The notes under the pieces are model-generated. The model saw only the letters and a list, made by a program, of their open reading frames with translations. It searched no databases and had not been told where the DNA came from. Of a DNA stretch of 64,000 nt, positions 50,933 to 60,559 are shown in pieces (the stretch's first letter is position 1; each line of letters starts with the position of its first letter). Source of the stretch: Oscillospiraceae bacterium (GTDB lineage Bacteria > Bacillota > Clostridia > Oscillospirales > Oscillospiraceae). Location: the NCBI GenBank assembly GCA_017861365.1, contig JAGFXR010000002.1, forward strand, positions 1-64,000. Reading direction: 5' to 3'. A program made the position numbers and the translations under genes.

Positions 50933-51499
50933 TTAAATTCTTTTTTCGTTTTTTTGTGGCAGTAATTTTGCCGGAAACCGTCTGAACAGCAGAAGCATAA
51001 TGGTCAATAGCACCGTACACAAAATGTTGCCCGCGAGAAACCAATCATCCGCCGCCCATCCCGCGCCGTATTGAAACAGATATATGATCTGTCCAACAAC
51101 CGCAACCGCCAGCAAGGCGGCTCCAAAATCGGCTGCCCAGCGGGTTCGTTTGACCGCGCCGAAATAAGCCCGATAGGTCAGCGGTTCCTTTGCTGTCAAC
51201 AGGCTGCACACTCCAATGACGAGGTAAATGAGCGGAATTATTGCCAGCGAGTAGGGAATGCCTGCCGGTGCAAACAGAAACCTCCGCGCGTTCAGGAAAA
51301 ATCCCGCGATATAGACAGTCAGAAGAACAAGTGTCAAACAAAGAAAGCACACCTTCAGCCTTTTCAGTCCCGCCGACGACAGCCGAAAGGAATAATAGTC
51401 TCCTTTATAAACCAGTACACGCCGGGGATTTGTCCGCTTTTCACCCAACCGGTCCTCGTATTCCCAGCCTTGCAGATACCAATTTTGCGCTTTCCCCAT
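50933..51499 (-). CDS. Hypothetical membrane protein at the end of the dpp operon
   Basis: 188 residues, GGGAGGCAGACAGG before the ATG, 27 bp after the last dpp ATPase gene. Start GKAQNWYLQGWEYEDRLG, then four hydrophobic helices (VCFLCLTLVLLTVYIAGFFL, LAIIPLIYLVIGVCSLL, FGAALLAVAVVGQIIYLF, LAGNILCTVLLTIMLLLF). Not recognised. Link to the transporter is only position. Confidence 0.65.
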   Translation of the reverse strand: MGKAQNWYLQGWEYEDRLGEKRTNPRRVLVYKGDYYSFRLSSAGLKRLKVCFLCLTLVLLTVYIAGFFLNARRFLFAPAGIPYSLAIIPLIYLVIGVCSLLTAKEPLTYRAYFGAVKRTRWAADFGAALLAVAVVGQIIYLFQYGAGWAADDWFLAGNILCTVLLTIMLLLFRRFPAKLLPQKNEKRI

Positions 51500-51526
51500 C
51501 CTGTCTGCCTCCCAATGACGAATGCT

Positions 51527-52489
51527 TTAAATTCCGTTGATTTCGCTTATACAGTGACAGGCCACAAAGTGGCCGGGTTCCACCTCCAGCGGTTCCGGCG
51601 CCGACGATCTGCACATCTCCTGGGCATACGCGCAGCGTGAGCAGAAGCGGCATCCGGGCGCCGGGTTGATGGGAGATGTGATCTCCCCCTCCAAAAGGAT
51701 GCGTTTATGCTCCACATGGAGCGAAGGCACGGGAATGGCGGAAAGCAGACCCTTCGTATAAGGATGGAGCGGACGGCGGAATAATTCTCTGGCGGCGCAT
51801 TTTTCCACCATGCAGCCGCAGTACATCACCATAATTTCGTTGGAAATATGCTTTACCACCGAGAGATTATGGGTAATAAAGATATACGTCAGGCCTCTCT
51901 CTTTTTTCAGATCGTCCATCAAATTCAGAATCTGAGCCTGGATGGAGACGTCCAGCGCGGAGACCGGCTCGTCACAGACAATAAATTTAGGTTCAACCGC
52001 CAGGGCACGGGCAATGCCGATGCGCTGACGCCGCCCTCCGTCCAGCTCATGAGGGTAGGAGAGCTTGTATCGTCCCGCCAGCCCCACGGTGTCCATCAGT
52101 TCAGACACACGGCGGTCAATTGCTTCTTTTCCCTTGACCAGACCGGTAATTTTCAGGGGTTCGGCAATAAGCTGCGAAACGCTCATACGGGAATCCAGAG
52201 ATGAAAACGGATCCTGAAAAATGATCTGCATCTCCTTGCGGACGTCCTTTCGGCTTTTGCCCTTGGCACAGGTGATATCCTTCCCCTCAAAAATCACTTG
52301 GCCGTCCGTGACCTCGTTTAAGCCCAGAATGGCACGGCCCAGAGTGGACTTGCCGCATCCGGACTCACCCACAACGCCAAGGGTAACGCCCTTTTCAATG
52401 GAAAAGGATACATCCTCCACCGCATGAAGCTGACCATTGGGAGTTTTGAAATACTTGGACAGATGTTTGACTTCCAGAATATTAGCCAT
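51527..52489 (-). CDS. dppF: Dipeptide/oligopeptide ABC transporter ATPase (DppF/OppF)
   Basis: 320 residues. GESGCGKSTLG, IFQDPFSSLD, FIVCDEPVSALDVS and the C-terminal oligopeptide domain with CRFCSRCAYAQEMC. The signature is LDGGRRQR instead of LSGGQRQR, a change that may matter little. Starts within the stop of dppD (8-base overlap). Confidence 0.92.
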   Translation of the reverse strand: MANILEVKHLSKYFKTPNGQLHAVEDVSFSIEKGVTLGVVGESGCGKSTLGRAILGLNEVTDGQVIFEGKDITCAKGKSRKDVRKEMQIIFQDPFSSLDSRMSVSQLIAEPLKITGLVKGKEAIDRRVSELMDTVGLAGRYKLSYPHELDGGRRQRIGIARALAVEPKFIVCDEPVSALDVSIQAQILNLMDDLKKERGLTYIFITHNLSVVKHISNEIMVMYCGCMVEKCAARELFRRPLHPYTKGLLSAIPVPSLHVEHKRILLEGEITSPINPAPGCRFCSRCAYAQEMCRSSAPEPLEVEPGHFVACHCISEINGI

Positions 52490-53495
52490 TGTCTTCCCCT
52501 TCTTTCTCCTCCATCGTCAGTGTTTCGGCCCAATTGCTGCAGCGGTGGCATTTCACAAAATGACCCGGCGTTACTTCAAAGTTGCGGGGTTCTTCCTGAC
52601 TGCAGACGGGTAACTCCAGCGCAAAGGGACAGCGGGGATGAAATTTGCACCCTTTAGGCAGATTGGTGGGATCGGGCATCAGGCCCTCGATGGGTTTCAG
52701 CCGCTCTATCTCTTTGTCGAGGGAGGGAATGGAGTTGAACAGTCCCTTGGTGTAGGGGTGCGCAGTGTGGTCAAAGATGTCCTCCACACTGCCCATCTCC
52801 ACAATCTCACCGGCGTACATAATGGCGGCACGCTCACAGGACTCGGCTACCACGCCCAGGTCGTGCGTAATAAGAAGCAGGGACGTATCGCTCTCTTTTT
52901 TTAGTTGATTGATCATATCCAACACCTGCGCCTGAATGGTAACATCCAGAGCCGTTGTAGGCTCGTCCGCAATAATCAGCTTTGGGTGACAGGCCAGAGC
53001 CATAGCGATCACGACTCTCTGTTTCATGCCGCCGGAAAACTGATGAGGATAATCATCCGCCCGCTGGGCCGGAATGCGTACCTTCTCCAGCATGTCCACC
53101 ATGTGCCGGGTTGCCTCTGCTTTGGAACACGTTTGATGCAGGCTGATTACCTCTGTGATCTGCTCTCCCACCGTCAGCACCGGATTGAGCGCCGTCATCG
53201 GATCCTGAAAGATCATAGAGATCTCCCCGCCCCGGATGGCATGCATCTCATGCTTCTTTAGTTTCAGCATGTCTTTTCCTTTATAAACGATCTCGCCGCT
53301 GGTAATTTCGCCGGGCGGGCTTTGCACCAGGTTGAGAACGCCCAATGCGGTAGTTGTTTTGCCCGCGCCGGTCTCACCCACCAGGCCCAGGGTCTCTCCC
53401 TGCTTCAGGTTCAGATCAATATGATTGACTGCCTGAACAACGCCGGTATCCGTATGAAAGCGGATGGACAAGTCTTTGATTTCCAATACATTCAC
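52482..53495 (-). CDS. dppD: Dipeptide/oligopeptide ABC transporter ATPase (DppD/OppD)
   Basis: 337 residues, AAGGAGGGCATC before the ATG. GETGAGKTTTAL, FQDPMTALNPV, FSGGMKQRVVIAMAL, LIIADEPTTALDVT and a C-terminal Cys block (CKFHPRCPFALELPVC). Partner of DppF. Confidence 0.93.
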   Translation of the reverse strand: MNVLEIKDLSIRFHTDTGVVQAVNHIDLNLKQGETLGLVGETGAGKTTTALGVLNLVQSPPGEITSGEIVYKGKDMLKLKKHEMHAIRGGEISMIFQDPMTALNPVLTVGEQITEVISLHQTCSKAEATRHMVDMLEKVRIPAQRADDYPHQFSGGMKQRVVIAMALACHPKLIIADEPTTALDVTIQAQVLDMINQLKKESDTSLLLITHDLGVVAESCERAAIMYAGEIVEMGSVEDIFDHTAHPYTKGLFNSIPSLDKEIERLKPIEGLMPDPTNLPKGCKFHPRCPFALELPVCSQEEPRNFEVTPGHFVKCHRCSNWAETLTMEEKEGEDNG

Positions 53496-53508
53496 AATGA
53501 TGCCCTCC

Positions 53509-54420
53509 TTAACGCTTCATACGGGGATCCATGGCATCCCGCAGGCCGTCGCCCAACAGATTGAACGCCAGCATGGTAACAGCTACTGCCACTCCCGGGA
53601 AGGTGACGATGGGCCAGAATTGACGGATGTAATCACGGCCGGCTGCCACCATGTTACCCCATTCCGGAGTGGGAGGCTGAACCCCCAGCCCCAGAAAGCT
53701 CAGACCGGCAATGGCCATAATGGTGTCTCCCAGACGCAGCGAAATCTGCACAATGAGCGGTGCCATGATGTTATGGAGAACATGAGTGATGATAATTCGT
53801 GCGTCTCCCGCGCCGAACGCTTTGGACGCCTCTATAAATTCCTGATTTTTCAGCAGCAAAATAGAGGAGCGAATCTGCCGTACCAGAGGGGCCACCGCGC
53901 TGACCGCGAGTGCGATCGCCGTATTGACCAGGCCGGTTCCAAGCGCCGCGGAAATGGCCATTGCCATCAGCAATCCGGGAATGGCGATGAAAATATCCAT
54001 CACACGCATAATCACATTATCCACCGTCCCGCCGAAGTAACCGGCAATGGACCCAAGAACGACGGCCAGCACCGTGGATATCCCCACGGAGATGACCGAA
54101 ACCAGCAGAGAGATCCGTCCGCCCTCCAGCACACGGGTGAAGATGTCGCGGCCAAAGTCATCCGTACCCATCAGGTGAGCAAGACTGGGATATAAAAAAC
54201 GGGCGCTCAAATCCTGTTTGCTGGAGTCGTAGGGCGTGAGGTAATCGGAAAAAATAGCGCTCAGAATCAATGCAACGAGGAAGACCAGGGCAACGACCGC
54301 CATCTTGTTCCTTGTAAAACGGCGGGTCATCAGATAAAACTGGCCGTGACGCTGACCGTCCTCCATGCCCGACAGAGGCGTACGGGGCGTTTCCACAATG
54401 ATTGCGCGACGATTGATCAT
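53509..54420 (-). CDS. dppC: Dipeptide/oligopeptide ABC transporter permease (DppC)
   Basis: 303 residues. N-terminal RRFTRNKMAVVALVFLVALI helix, TDDFGRDIFTRVLEGGRISL and the EAA loop EASKAFGAGDARIIITHVLHN are the DppC marks. ATGA overlap with dppB. Confidence 0.92.
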   Translation of the reverse strand: MINRRAIIVETPRTPLSGMEDGQRHGQFYLMTRRFTRNKMAVVALVFLVALILSAIFSDYLTPYDSSKQDLSARFLYPSLAHLMGTDDFGRDIFTRVLEGGRISLLVSVISVGISTVLAVVLGSIAGYFGGTVDNVIMRVMDIFIAIPGLLMAMAISAALGTGLVNTAIALAVSAVAPLVRQIRSSILLLKNQEFIEASKAFGAGDARIIITHVLHNIMAPLIVQISLRLGDTIMAIAGLSFLGLGVQPPTPEWGNMVAAGRDYIRQFWPIVTFPGVAVAVTMLAFNLLGDGLRDAMDPRMKR

Positions 54421-55391
54421 GCCGCCGCCTCCTTTCCGCTCTTTTTAGGCGGCCTTCGTCCCGAGGAATACTGCGCCTTGATACGGGGGTCTACAAAGGC
54501 GTAAGCAAGGTCAGTTACCAGATTCATGACACAGACGATGATGGCGGCAACCAAAACGCAGCCCTGCGTGGTAATAAAGTCCTTCTGAGCAATGGAGTTG
54601 TTCATCAGAAGGCCGAGGCCGGGAATATTAAAAATTGTCTCGGAAATGACCGATCCGGTCATGGAAAGGCCTAAATTCATACCTACAACAGTGAGAACGG
54701 GAATCAGGGCATTTTTCAGCGCGTGCTTAAAAATGACCGTACTTTCCTTTAGCCCCTTGGCCCGCGCGGTGCGGATATAGTCCTGACGGATGACTTCCAG
54801 CATCGAAGAACGGGTCATACGCATGGTCATGGCAACCGGCATCATCCCGGTTGCTATGATGGGCATGAGATACCCCTTCCAATTGGGAAGGCCGGAAATT
54901 GGAACCACCTTCAGCTGCATGCCAAAAAACAGCATCAGCATCAGACAGACCCAGAAGGACGGAAGCGCGGCCATTACGATGGCGACTATGGTGGATGCAT
55001 AGTCAAAAATACTGTTTTGTTTCACAGCCGCCAGAATTCCCAGAGGAATCCCGATGATTGCAGAAAACATGGCGGCACAAAAACCGATTTTAATGGTCAC
55101 CAGCAGACGGACCGAAATGAGATCCCATACAGGCTGACGGTAAACATAGGATGTACCCAGCGTTCCATGGGCGATAATATTCCAAAAGTAGCTTGCCAGC
55201 TGCACAAGGTACGGCCTGTCAATCCCCAGCTCGGCTTCCTTTGCCGCCAGCAGCTCCGGCGTGGCATTGGCTCCCACCAGCAGAACAGCCGGGCTGACCT
55301 TAGAGAAAAAGTTGATGGTGAAAATAATCACTACAACGCCGATCAAAACCGGAATCAACATTAGAATCCGACGAAATATATACTTTGTCAT
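54417..55391 (-). CDS. dppB: Dipeptide/oligopeptide ABC transporter permease (DppB)
   Basis: 324 residues. KYIFRRILMLIPVLIGVVVI start, GTLGTSYVYRQPVWDLI, and TARAKGLKESTVIFKHALKN as EAA loop. Six helices. The extended C-terminus (SGRRPPKKSGKEAAA) is basic. Confidence 0.92.
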   Translation of the reverse strand: MTKYIFRRILMLIPVLIGVVVIIFTINFFSKVSPAVLLVGANATPELLAAKEAELGIDRPYLVQLASYFWNIIAHGTLGTSYVYRQPVWDLISVRLLVTIKIGFCAAMFSAIIGIPLGILAAVKQNSIFDYASTIVAIVMAALPSFWVCLMLMLFFGMQLKVVPISGLPNWKGYLMPIIATGMMPVAMTMRMTRSSMLEVIRQDYIRTARAKGLKESTVIFKHALKNALIPVLTVVGMNLGLSMTGSVISETIFNIPGLGLLMNNSIAQKDFITTQGCVLVAAIIVCVMNLVTDLAYAFVDPRIKAQYSSGRRPPKKSGKEAAA

Positions 55392-55503
55392 GAAGCTCTC
55401 CTCCCAACAATCGGGAAAATGTTGGGGGTGACAGGCCGTAACAGAGACCTGCCACTCCCAAGATTAATGGTTGCTATATGAATTTATCTCAACTCAATCT
55501 GGA

Positions 55504-57105
55504 TTACTGATACAGATTACTGGCGTACAGGTAGCCGTCTGCCTGTGTGGTGCTCTTTAAATCGTCGGACACACCGTTATACACGGCGTAGTTCACCGTA
55601 CTCTCATATACGGGAATCCATGTGGCCAGATCGTACATTTCTTCCTGAACCTGCTCAAACATGGGCTTCCGGACAGACTGATCCTCGGTGCTGGTGCAGG
55701 CGGCCACCAGAAGAGCCTGAGTTCCCAAATCGGGAGTTCCGATTTTGGAGAGGTTTGCGGGGGCAGAGTCCAGACGAGAGTTGATCAGACCGGCGGGATC
55801 GTAGGAACCCATGTAGTTAGACCAGCCAAAGGAGATCTGGTTGCCGATCATTTCACTCATGACGGTTGCCGCGTCACCAACATCGACCTTCATGTCAATT
55901 CCCACATCTGCCAGATAAGCCTGGGCGGCCTCGGCCAGCGCCTTGTTATAGTCCTGATCCATAATGCGGCATGTAAAGGTCAGCTCGCCCTCGCCATAGC
56001 CTGCCTTGGCCAGATACTCACGGGCCAGATCAGGGTCGTAGGAATAAACGCCGGTTGATTCATCGCCGATCTGCTCGTAGGCCCAGTTGGCTGCGGGCAG
56101 CAGCGTGGAGGTGGCCACACGGTACGCGGAGCCGCAAATGGTGTTTACCATCTCTGGAATGTTCAGCGCATGTGCGATTGCCAGCCTGACGTTAGCATCC
56201 TGGAATGTATCAAAATCAATGGTATTCATGACAAAACCGCCGATGCTCTGAATATTGACGGTGTAAAGGGAGGCGTTTGATACCTCACCGTTGGAGATGC
56301 TGTCAATATTGTCGCTGTTAGAGAGATAGATGATGTCGTAATTGCCGCTCTCGAAATCCAGCAGACGGGTGTTTTCCTCCCCGATGAAGCTGACCTCTAT
56401 GGTATCGTATTTGAGCTTGTCCGCATTATAATAGTTGGGGTTTTTCACCAGCGTAATGCCAACGCCGGAGGACCAGGTCTGTACCATATATGCGCCGCTG
56501 GCCACTACATTGACGTTAATGGCATCGCTGTTATAGCCGCCGTTGCCGTCGGAGCAGGCCGCTTTTTCCAGCACATCGAGAAGCGCCAGATTCTCCAGGA
56601 GACAGGGATCTGTGTTGTTCAGGGCGATGACCAGGGTGGTTGCGTCGTCCGCCCGGCAGTTGGCTACATCAATGGAGCCCAGCACTCGGACCGCGCTGGC
56701 TTGAGTGTTGCCATACTGCATGGTGAAAAGCACATCATCCGCTGTGATCTGAGTGCCGTCTGAAAATTTGGCATCGGAGCGCAGCTTTACCGTGAGTTCC
56801 AGATCTCCGGTGTACTCATAGCTCTCCGCCAGGCACATTTGCTGCTCTCCGTCGGCGTTAAAGGTCCAAAGACGGTCATAGATGGACATTAACACAAACA
56901 TGCTGCCTTCGCCGCTCGAAACATTGGGATCGAGGGAATTGGGTTCCGCGTCCAATCCCACCTTCAGGACAGAAGCTTCCGCGGTGTCCCCGGTGCCTGA
57001 GGAGGAACCGGATGACCCGCTGGAACCGCCGCAAGCGCCGCATACGGTAAGTATCATTGCTAAAACCAATCCAAGAGATGCCAGCTTTTTCAGTTTCAAT
57101 TTCAT
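55504..57105 (-). CDS. Dipeptide-type ABC transporter substrate-binding lipoprotein (family 5)
   Basis: 533 residues from ATG 57105, AAGGAGAC upstream; the longer frame before it has no site. Signal peptide with cysteine lipobox (LTVCGAC) and a Gly/Ser linker. SBP_bac_5 pattern: GLDAEPNSLDPNVSSGEGS, YDRLWTFNADGEQ, LRSDAKFSDGTQITADDV (20 or fewer each) and a closing PVYESTVNYAVYNG. Family members take peptides, nickel, opines, glutathione or betaines. Given the downstream beta-keto acid genes, a betaine or opine is possible (inference). Confidence 0.9.
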   Translation of the reverse strand: MKLKLKKLASLGLVLAMILTVCGACGGSSGSSGSSSGTGDTAEASVLKVGLDAEPNSLDPNVSSGEGSMFVLMSIYDRLWTFNADGEQQMCLAESYEYTGDLELTVKLRSDAKFSDGTQITADDVLFTMQYGNTQASAVRVLGSIDVANCRADDATTLVIALNNTDPCLLENLALLDVLEKAACSDGNGGYNSDAINVNVVASGAYMVQTWSSGVGITLVKNPNYYNADKLKYDTIEVSFIGEENTRLLDFESGNYDIIYLSNSDNIDSISNGEVSNASLYTVNIQSIGGFVMNTIDFDTFQDANVRLAIAHALNIPEMVNTICGSAYRVATSTLLPAANWAYEQIGDESTGVYSYDPDLAREYLAKAGYGEGELTFTCRIMDQDYNKALAEAAQAYLADVGIDMKVDVGDAATVMSEMIGNQISFGWSNYMGSYDPAGLINSRLDSAPANLSKIGTPDLGTQALLVAACTSTEDQSVRKPMFEQVQEEMYDLATWIPVYESTVNYAVYNGVSDDLKSTTQADGYLYASNLYQ

Positions 57106-57238
57106 TTTGCATGTCTCCTTCACCTGTAATTTTTTGGTTCCGGTTTTATGATTCCACCGGAACACATAGACCAAGATTGACATATATCAATCGCATACCC
57201 CCAATGTTTTTAGAGATAACACACAATTCCTTGCTTAG

Positions 57239-57267
57239 ACTATAGCCGAGTGAAGTCAGGCTGTGAA
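57239..57267 (-). promoter_or_regulatory. Sigma-A promoter of the dpp operon
   Basis: On the minus strand TTCACA (57262-57267) and TATAGT (57239-57244) are 17 bp apart, about 135 bp before the binding-protein start. Confidence 0.55.
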
Positions 57268-57595
57268 ATATAGAAAACCACAGGCGGCTATTCCAAAAAG
57301 AAATAGTATTCTGTTTTTTCCACCTGTTTCCATTCTGATTTGATCAATAAAAATACTATTTTTTGATCAACCATAGCGAAATTCTTTAAAATGCATTTAA
57401 AAAGTTACTATATAAATCACGTCCTTTATTTTCTTCCGCAAAGCTGTCATATCTTTTGCATGTTTGCAATTGTCGGGAGAATATCATATAATGCCTCACA
57501 TCTTGGAACATGACAGGAGCCTTGGCAACAAAAGCGAAACAGACACGGCTGGCTGCCGTGCCTGTGCCGTAATTATTATTGTAGGAGGTATTCAT
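57268..57595 (+). other. Intergenic region between divergent dpp and amidohydrolase genes
   Basis: No gene seen. AT-rich. At 57445-57460 TGTCAT-N5-TTGCA resembles a sigma-54 -24/-12 promoter facing the amidohydrolase gene, but the second G of the -24 GG pair is T, so this is weak. Confidence 0.35.
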
Positions 57596-58774
57596 ATGCA
57601 CACCATTTTGCTGCAAAATGCTGCAATCTGCGATGCCACACAATGGTACAAGCGTGGAGATGTACTGGTGCGGGATGGCCAAATCGCGGAGATCGGCGCC
57701 ATCGCCGGAGCCGTGGATGAAATCTATGATCTGACGGACTATACCTTGTTGCCCGGCTTGTTCGACGCCCATGTACACATCGTAACCGGTCCGATTGAAT
57801 ACAATGACATCTCCCTTAAAAACTGGGCAATGTCCGGTGTTACCACGGTGCGCGATATGGGTCTCGGCAATGCCCGCCCGCTGGAGGACTATCTGGCGTG
57901 GCGAAACACCGTAGAAGTCCCGGAATGCGCACAGATTCTCACCTGTGGCCGGTGTGTCGCCGCCGACCACGGCTACATGCACATCATGGGTCACGGCGAT
58001 GAAAACGGCATTGGGGTCAAAACCCCCGCGCAGGCCGCAGCTGCGGTGGATAAGCTCTATGCCGCCGGAGTGGATGGGATCAAGACCGCTATGGATCTTG
58101 ATATGTTTCGTGAGGACACTCCTCAGCACAGCCCTGAAACCATCCGCACCATCGCGGAAAAGGCCGCCGAACATCAGCTGTGGTGCGCGGCTCATGTGCT
58201 GATGGCACGATTTGTGCCTATCCTGGTGGAAAACGGCATCCCGGAGCTGGCGCACATGCCGCTGGAACTGCTGTCTGACGAATTGTTGGAGGAAATGGTG
58301 GCAAAAGGAGTGGCCGTCACGCCCACGCTTTGTTCCATCAATGCGCCACGTCCTCCCATCCCCGCCGGCGATGTCCCCCCGGAGATGAGACGCGTGATGG
58401 AACGGATGGAATCCATCGATACTGCGGAGCAGGAGCGCATCGCCATTGACAACGTCCGCCGGTTCCATGCCAAGGGCGGCGTTGTGGCTGTGGGCACAGA
58501 CACCATGCGCATGGAATCTCTCCCGCGGCCGGTAGGTGTGCCGGTCAACGAGCTCCGCCTGCTGCATAGCGCGGGATTATCCGTTCAGGAGGTGTTAGCC
58601 GCCGCCACGCTCAACTCCGCCAGAGTATGCAAGGTGGATGCCCGGCTCGGTTCCGTGGAAGTCGGCAAGCAGGCCAATCTGATTGCCGTTCGGTCACCGC
58701 TGGATGAGTCCTTTGACGCGCTGACTCACGTGGAGTTTGTTTTAAACCGCGGCGTCGTCATTAAAAATATATAA
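57596..58774 (+). CDS. Amidohydrolase family protein (imidazolonepropionase/prolidase-like)
   Basis: 392 residues from ATG 57596 (GTAGGAGGTATTC upstream; the longer frame crosses the promoter region). Metal ligands: HVHIVTG near residue 60, ARLMC-side CAAHVLMA, ELAHMPLE and VGTDTMRME. Composite start ILLQNAAICDATQWYKRGDV and end VGKQANLIAV are the usual amidohydrolase frame. It hydrolyses an amide or cyclic amide; next to a Dpp-type importer it may open the imported compound (inference). Confidence 0.87.
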   Translation: MHTILLQNAAICDATQWYKRGDVLVRDGQIAEIGAIAGAVDEIYDLTDYTLLPGLFDAHVHIVTGPIEYNDISLKNWAMSGVTTVRDMGLGNARPLEDYLAWRNTVEVPECAQILTCGRCVAADHGYMHIMGHGDENGIGVKTPAQAAAAVDKLYAAGVDGIKTAMDLDMFREDTPQHSPETIRTIAEKAAEHQLWCAAHVLMARFVPILVENGIPELAHMPLELLSDELLEEMVAKGVAVTPTLCSINAPRPPIPAGDVPPEMRRVMERMESIDTAEQERIAIDNVRRFHAKGGVVAVGTDTMRMESLPRPVGVPVNELRLLHSAGLSVQEVLAAATLNSARVCKVDARLGSVEVGKQANLIAVRSPLDESFDALTHVEFVLNRGVVIKNI

Positions 58775-58793
58775 AATCGTCAGCATGGGCAAA

Positions 58794-58835
58794 AAAGCAG
58801 CACGCGCAGGGGACTCCCTGCGCGTGCTGCTTTTG
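58794..58835. terminator. Bidirectional terminator between amidohydrolase and cupin genes
   Basis: Perfect 19-bp stem (58794-58812 with 58817-58835), 4-base loop. The stem arms are A-rich and T-rich at the base, giving T runs on both strands. Confidence 0.88.
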
Positions 58836-58845
58836 ATGTATCGGG

Positions 58846-59283
58846 TTATTTATATGCGCCGCCGTTGCCATACTCAGGACTAATGATGATAGAGAAGTGG
58901 AATACGGGACGATCCACGCGTTTGATGGACAAGGGCATATGAGGCACGCCTGCAGGCAGGAAGAGCATGGTGGTCTTGGTCAGGGTGTGCTCCTCTCCAT
59001 CAATGGTGACTACCATCTCAGCGCCCAGATCATGAGGATCGTCTGGATTGGAGCCGTAAAATCCAATGAGTTCGTCATAATTATGGACGTGCTCAGTGAA
59101 CACAGGGTCAAGCTCAGGTACACCGAAGTACCAGGCGGTGTTCATCTGAAACGCACCTTCCACCACATTGGAATCCATCCACAGGACACGTTTGGCAAAC
59201 TTTTTGTACATTGCGGCAAATTCGGGGGTGCTGAGATTAGCGGGCTCCTGAAGAGACTGCACGACATATTGATCCGTTTTCAT
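58846..59283 (-). CDS. Cupin-fold protein
   Basis: 145 residues from ATG 59283 (GAAAGGAATTTAATT upstream). Two histidine motifs: EHVHNYDELIGFYG and the later PAGVPHMPLSIKRV form a cupin metal site. Role unknown, but it is co-transcribed with the dehydrogenase before it (25 bp apart) and thus probably acts on the same carbon compound or senses it. Confidence 0.75.
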   Translation of the reverse strand: MKTDQYVVQSLQEPANLSTPEFAAMYKKFAKRVLWMDSNVVEGAFQMNTAWYFGVPELDPVFTEHVHNYDELIGFYGSNPDDPHDLGAEMVVTIDGEEHTLTKTTMLFLPAGVPHMPLSIKRVDRPVFHFSIIISPEYGNGGAYK

Positions 59284-59308
59284 AATTAAATTCCTTTCTA
59301 AGTTGCAT

Positions 59309-60259
59309 TCATTCCGTCGGGAGTTCCCAGTTGAAAAAGTTCCAGTAGGGTGCGCTGACCTTCTCGCGGTAGGCGTCCATATCGACATTGCGCCAGTCGT
59401 AGAACCCAACGCCGGTTTTTTGTCCAAGATCTCCCCGCGAGATACGGTCAGTGATGGCCTTTGGTACTTCCTTGGTATCGGAGAGGTCGGGGAACAGGGT
59501 CTTGCAGACGTTGATATTCAGGTCAAGTCCGCCATTGTCAAAATGGTCGAACATCCCGATGGAGGTATAGCGGGGGCAGAAGCTGTACATCAGGCAGGTA
59601 TCAATATCCTTGGGGTCGGCAATACCGTTTTCTACAATATACAGGGCTTCACGCCAGAGGGCAAATTGCAGCCGGTTTCCAATGAAACCGGGAGCACTCT
59701 TTTTGAGTACCACAGGTTTGCGGTCAAGAGCCTCCAGCACGGATTTCGCAAACTCAACAACGCCGTCTGCGGTTTCCGCACCGGCAGCCAGCTCAAAATA
59801 AGGAACCATATGAGGCGGGTTAAAGGGATGGGTCACAATGATGCGATCCTTGTACTTGCCCATACCTTCGGCCAGCTTGTCCGCCACAAGAGCGGAGCTG
59901 ACGGAACAGATGGCTTTGACATTCGGGCAGTTGGTTTCGATCTCGCTGTAAACAGCATGCTTGACATCCAGAACCTCGACCACGCACTCAAAAATGATGT
60001 CAGCGTCAGCCATGCCCTTATAGTCCTGCGTGTAGTTTAGATACTTGCCGCAAATTTCAGACTGCCCGGCCGTCATCAGCTTTTTTTCCACCAACTGCGC
60101 ATAGAAATCCTCGAAGGTCTTCTTGCTGGCTGCGGCCAGGTCATCATTCACAGCAAACATGGTTGTCTTATAGCCATGACCCGTGGTGAGCACCGCCATA
60201 CTGGTTGCGATCATGCCGGTTCCGATGATTCCAATGTGCTTGACACGATTCACTTTCAT
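59309..60259 (-). CDS. 3-hydroxyacyl-CoA dehydrogenase-family / L-carnitine dehydrogenase-like enzyme
   Basis: 316 residues. NAD site IGIIGTGMIATSMAVL, catalytic His in VTHPFNPPHMVPYFEL, and KSAPGFIGNRLQFALWREAL. The length and single-domain layout are those of L-carnitine dehydrogenases, which oxidise a 3-hydroxy acid without CoA. The 3-keto product would be the substrate of the BKACE enzyme at 62127. Transcribed from the sigma-54 promoter at 60387. Confidence 0.85.
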   Translation of the reverse strand: MKVNRVKHIGIIGTGMIATSMAVLTTGHGYKTTMFAVNDDLAAASKKTFEDFYAQLVEKKLMTAGQSEICGKYLNYTQDYKGMADADIIFECVVEVLDVKHAVYSEIETNCPNVKAICSVSSALVADKLAEGMGKYKDRIIVTHPFNPPHMVPYFELAAGAETADGVVEFAKSVLEALDRKPVVLKKSAPGFIGNRLQFALWREALYIVENGIADPKDIDTCLMYSFCPRYTSIGMFDHFDNGGLDLNINVCKTLFPDLSDTKEVPKAITDRISRGDLGQKTGVGFYDWRNVDMDAYREKVSAPYWNFFNWELPTE

Positions 60260-60386
60260 CAGAAATTCCTCCCAAACAATAATTGAAATACATCAAGCAG
60301 GCGTCTTTTGCCACAGTCAACATCACCCATGCGGAAATCGGCAAACAGACCCGCCGCTTAATTGTTCTTTCCATATTATCTTAGTT

Positions 60387-60402
60387 TGCAAAGAACATGC
60401 CA
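60387..60402 (-). promoter_or_regulatory. Sigma-54 promoter of the dehydrogenase-cupin operon
   Basis: On the minus strand TGGCAT-N5-TTGCA, with GG and GC at the right -24/-12 spacing, about 128 bp before the dehydrogenase start. A palindrome TCTGTC-AC-GACAGA at 60431-60444 lies 30 bp upstream and may be an activator site. The 300-bp gap 60260-60559 holds nothing else that I can see. Confidence 0.75.
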
Positions 60403-60559
60403 TGTTGCAATCGGCCTCAATCCCTACAGTTCTGTCACGACAGATCGCTTTGAATGTAGGTATTTCCGGTTTTGGTGGCATAGCTTGTCGCTGTTTTCCT
60501 ACACGCAGCCAATCTGTATTGTGGTTTCATTGATCCCGCCAAAGCCTACAAGGGTCAAA

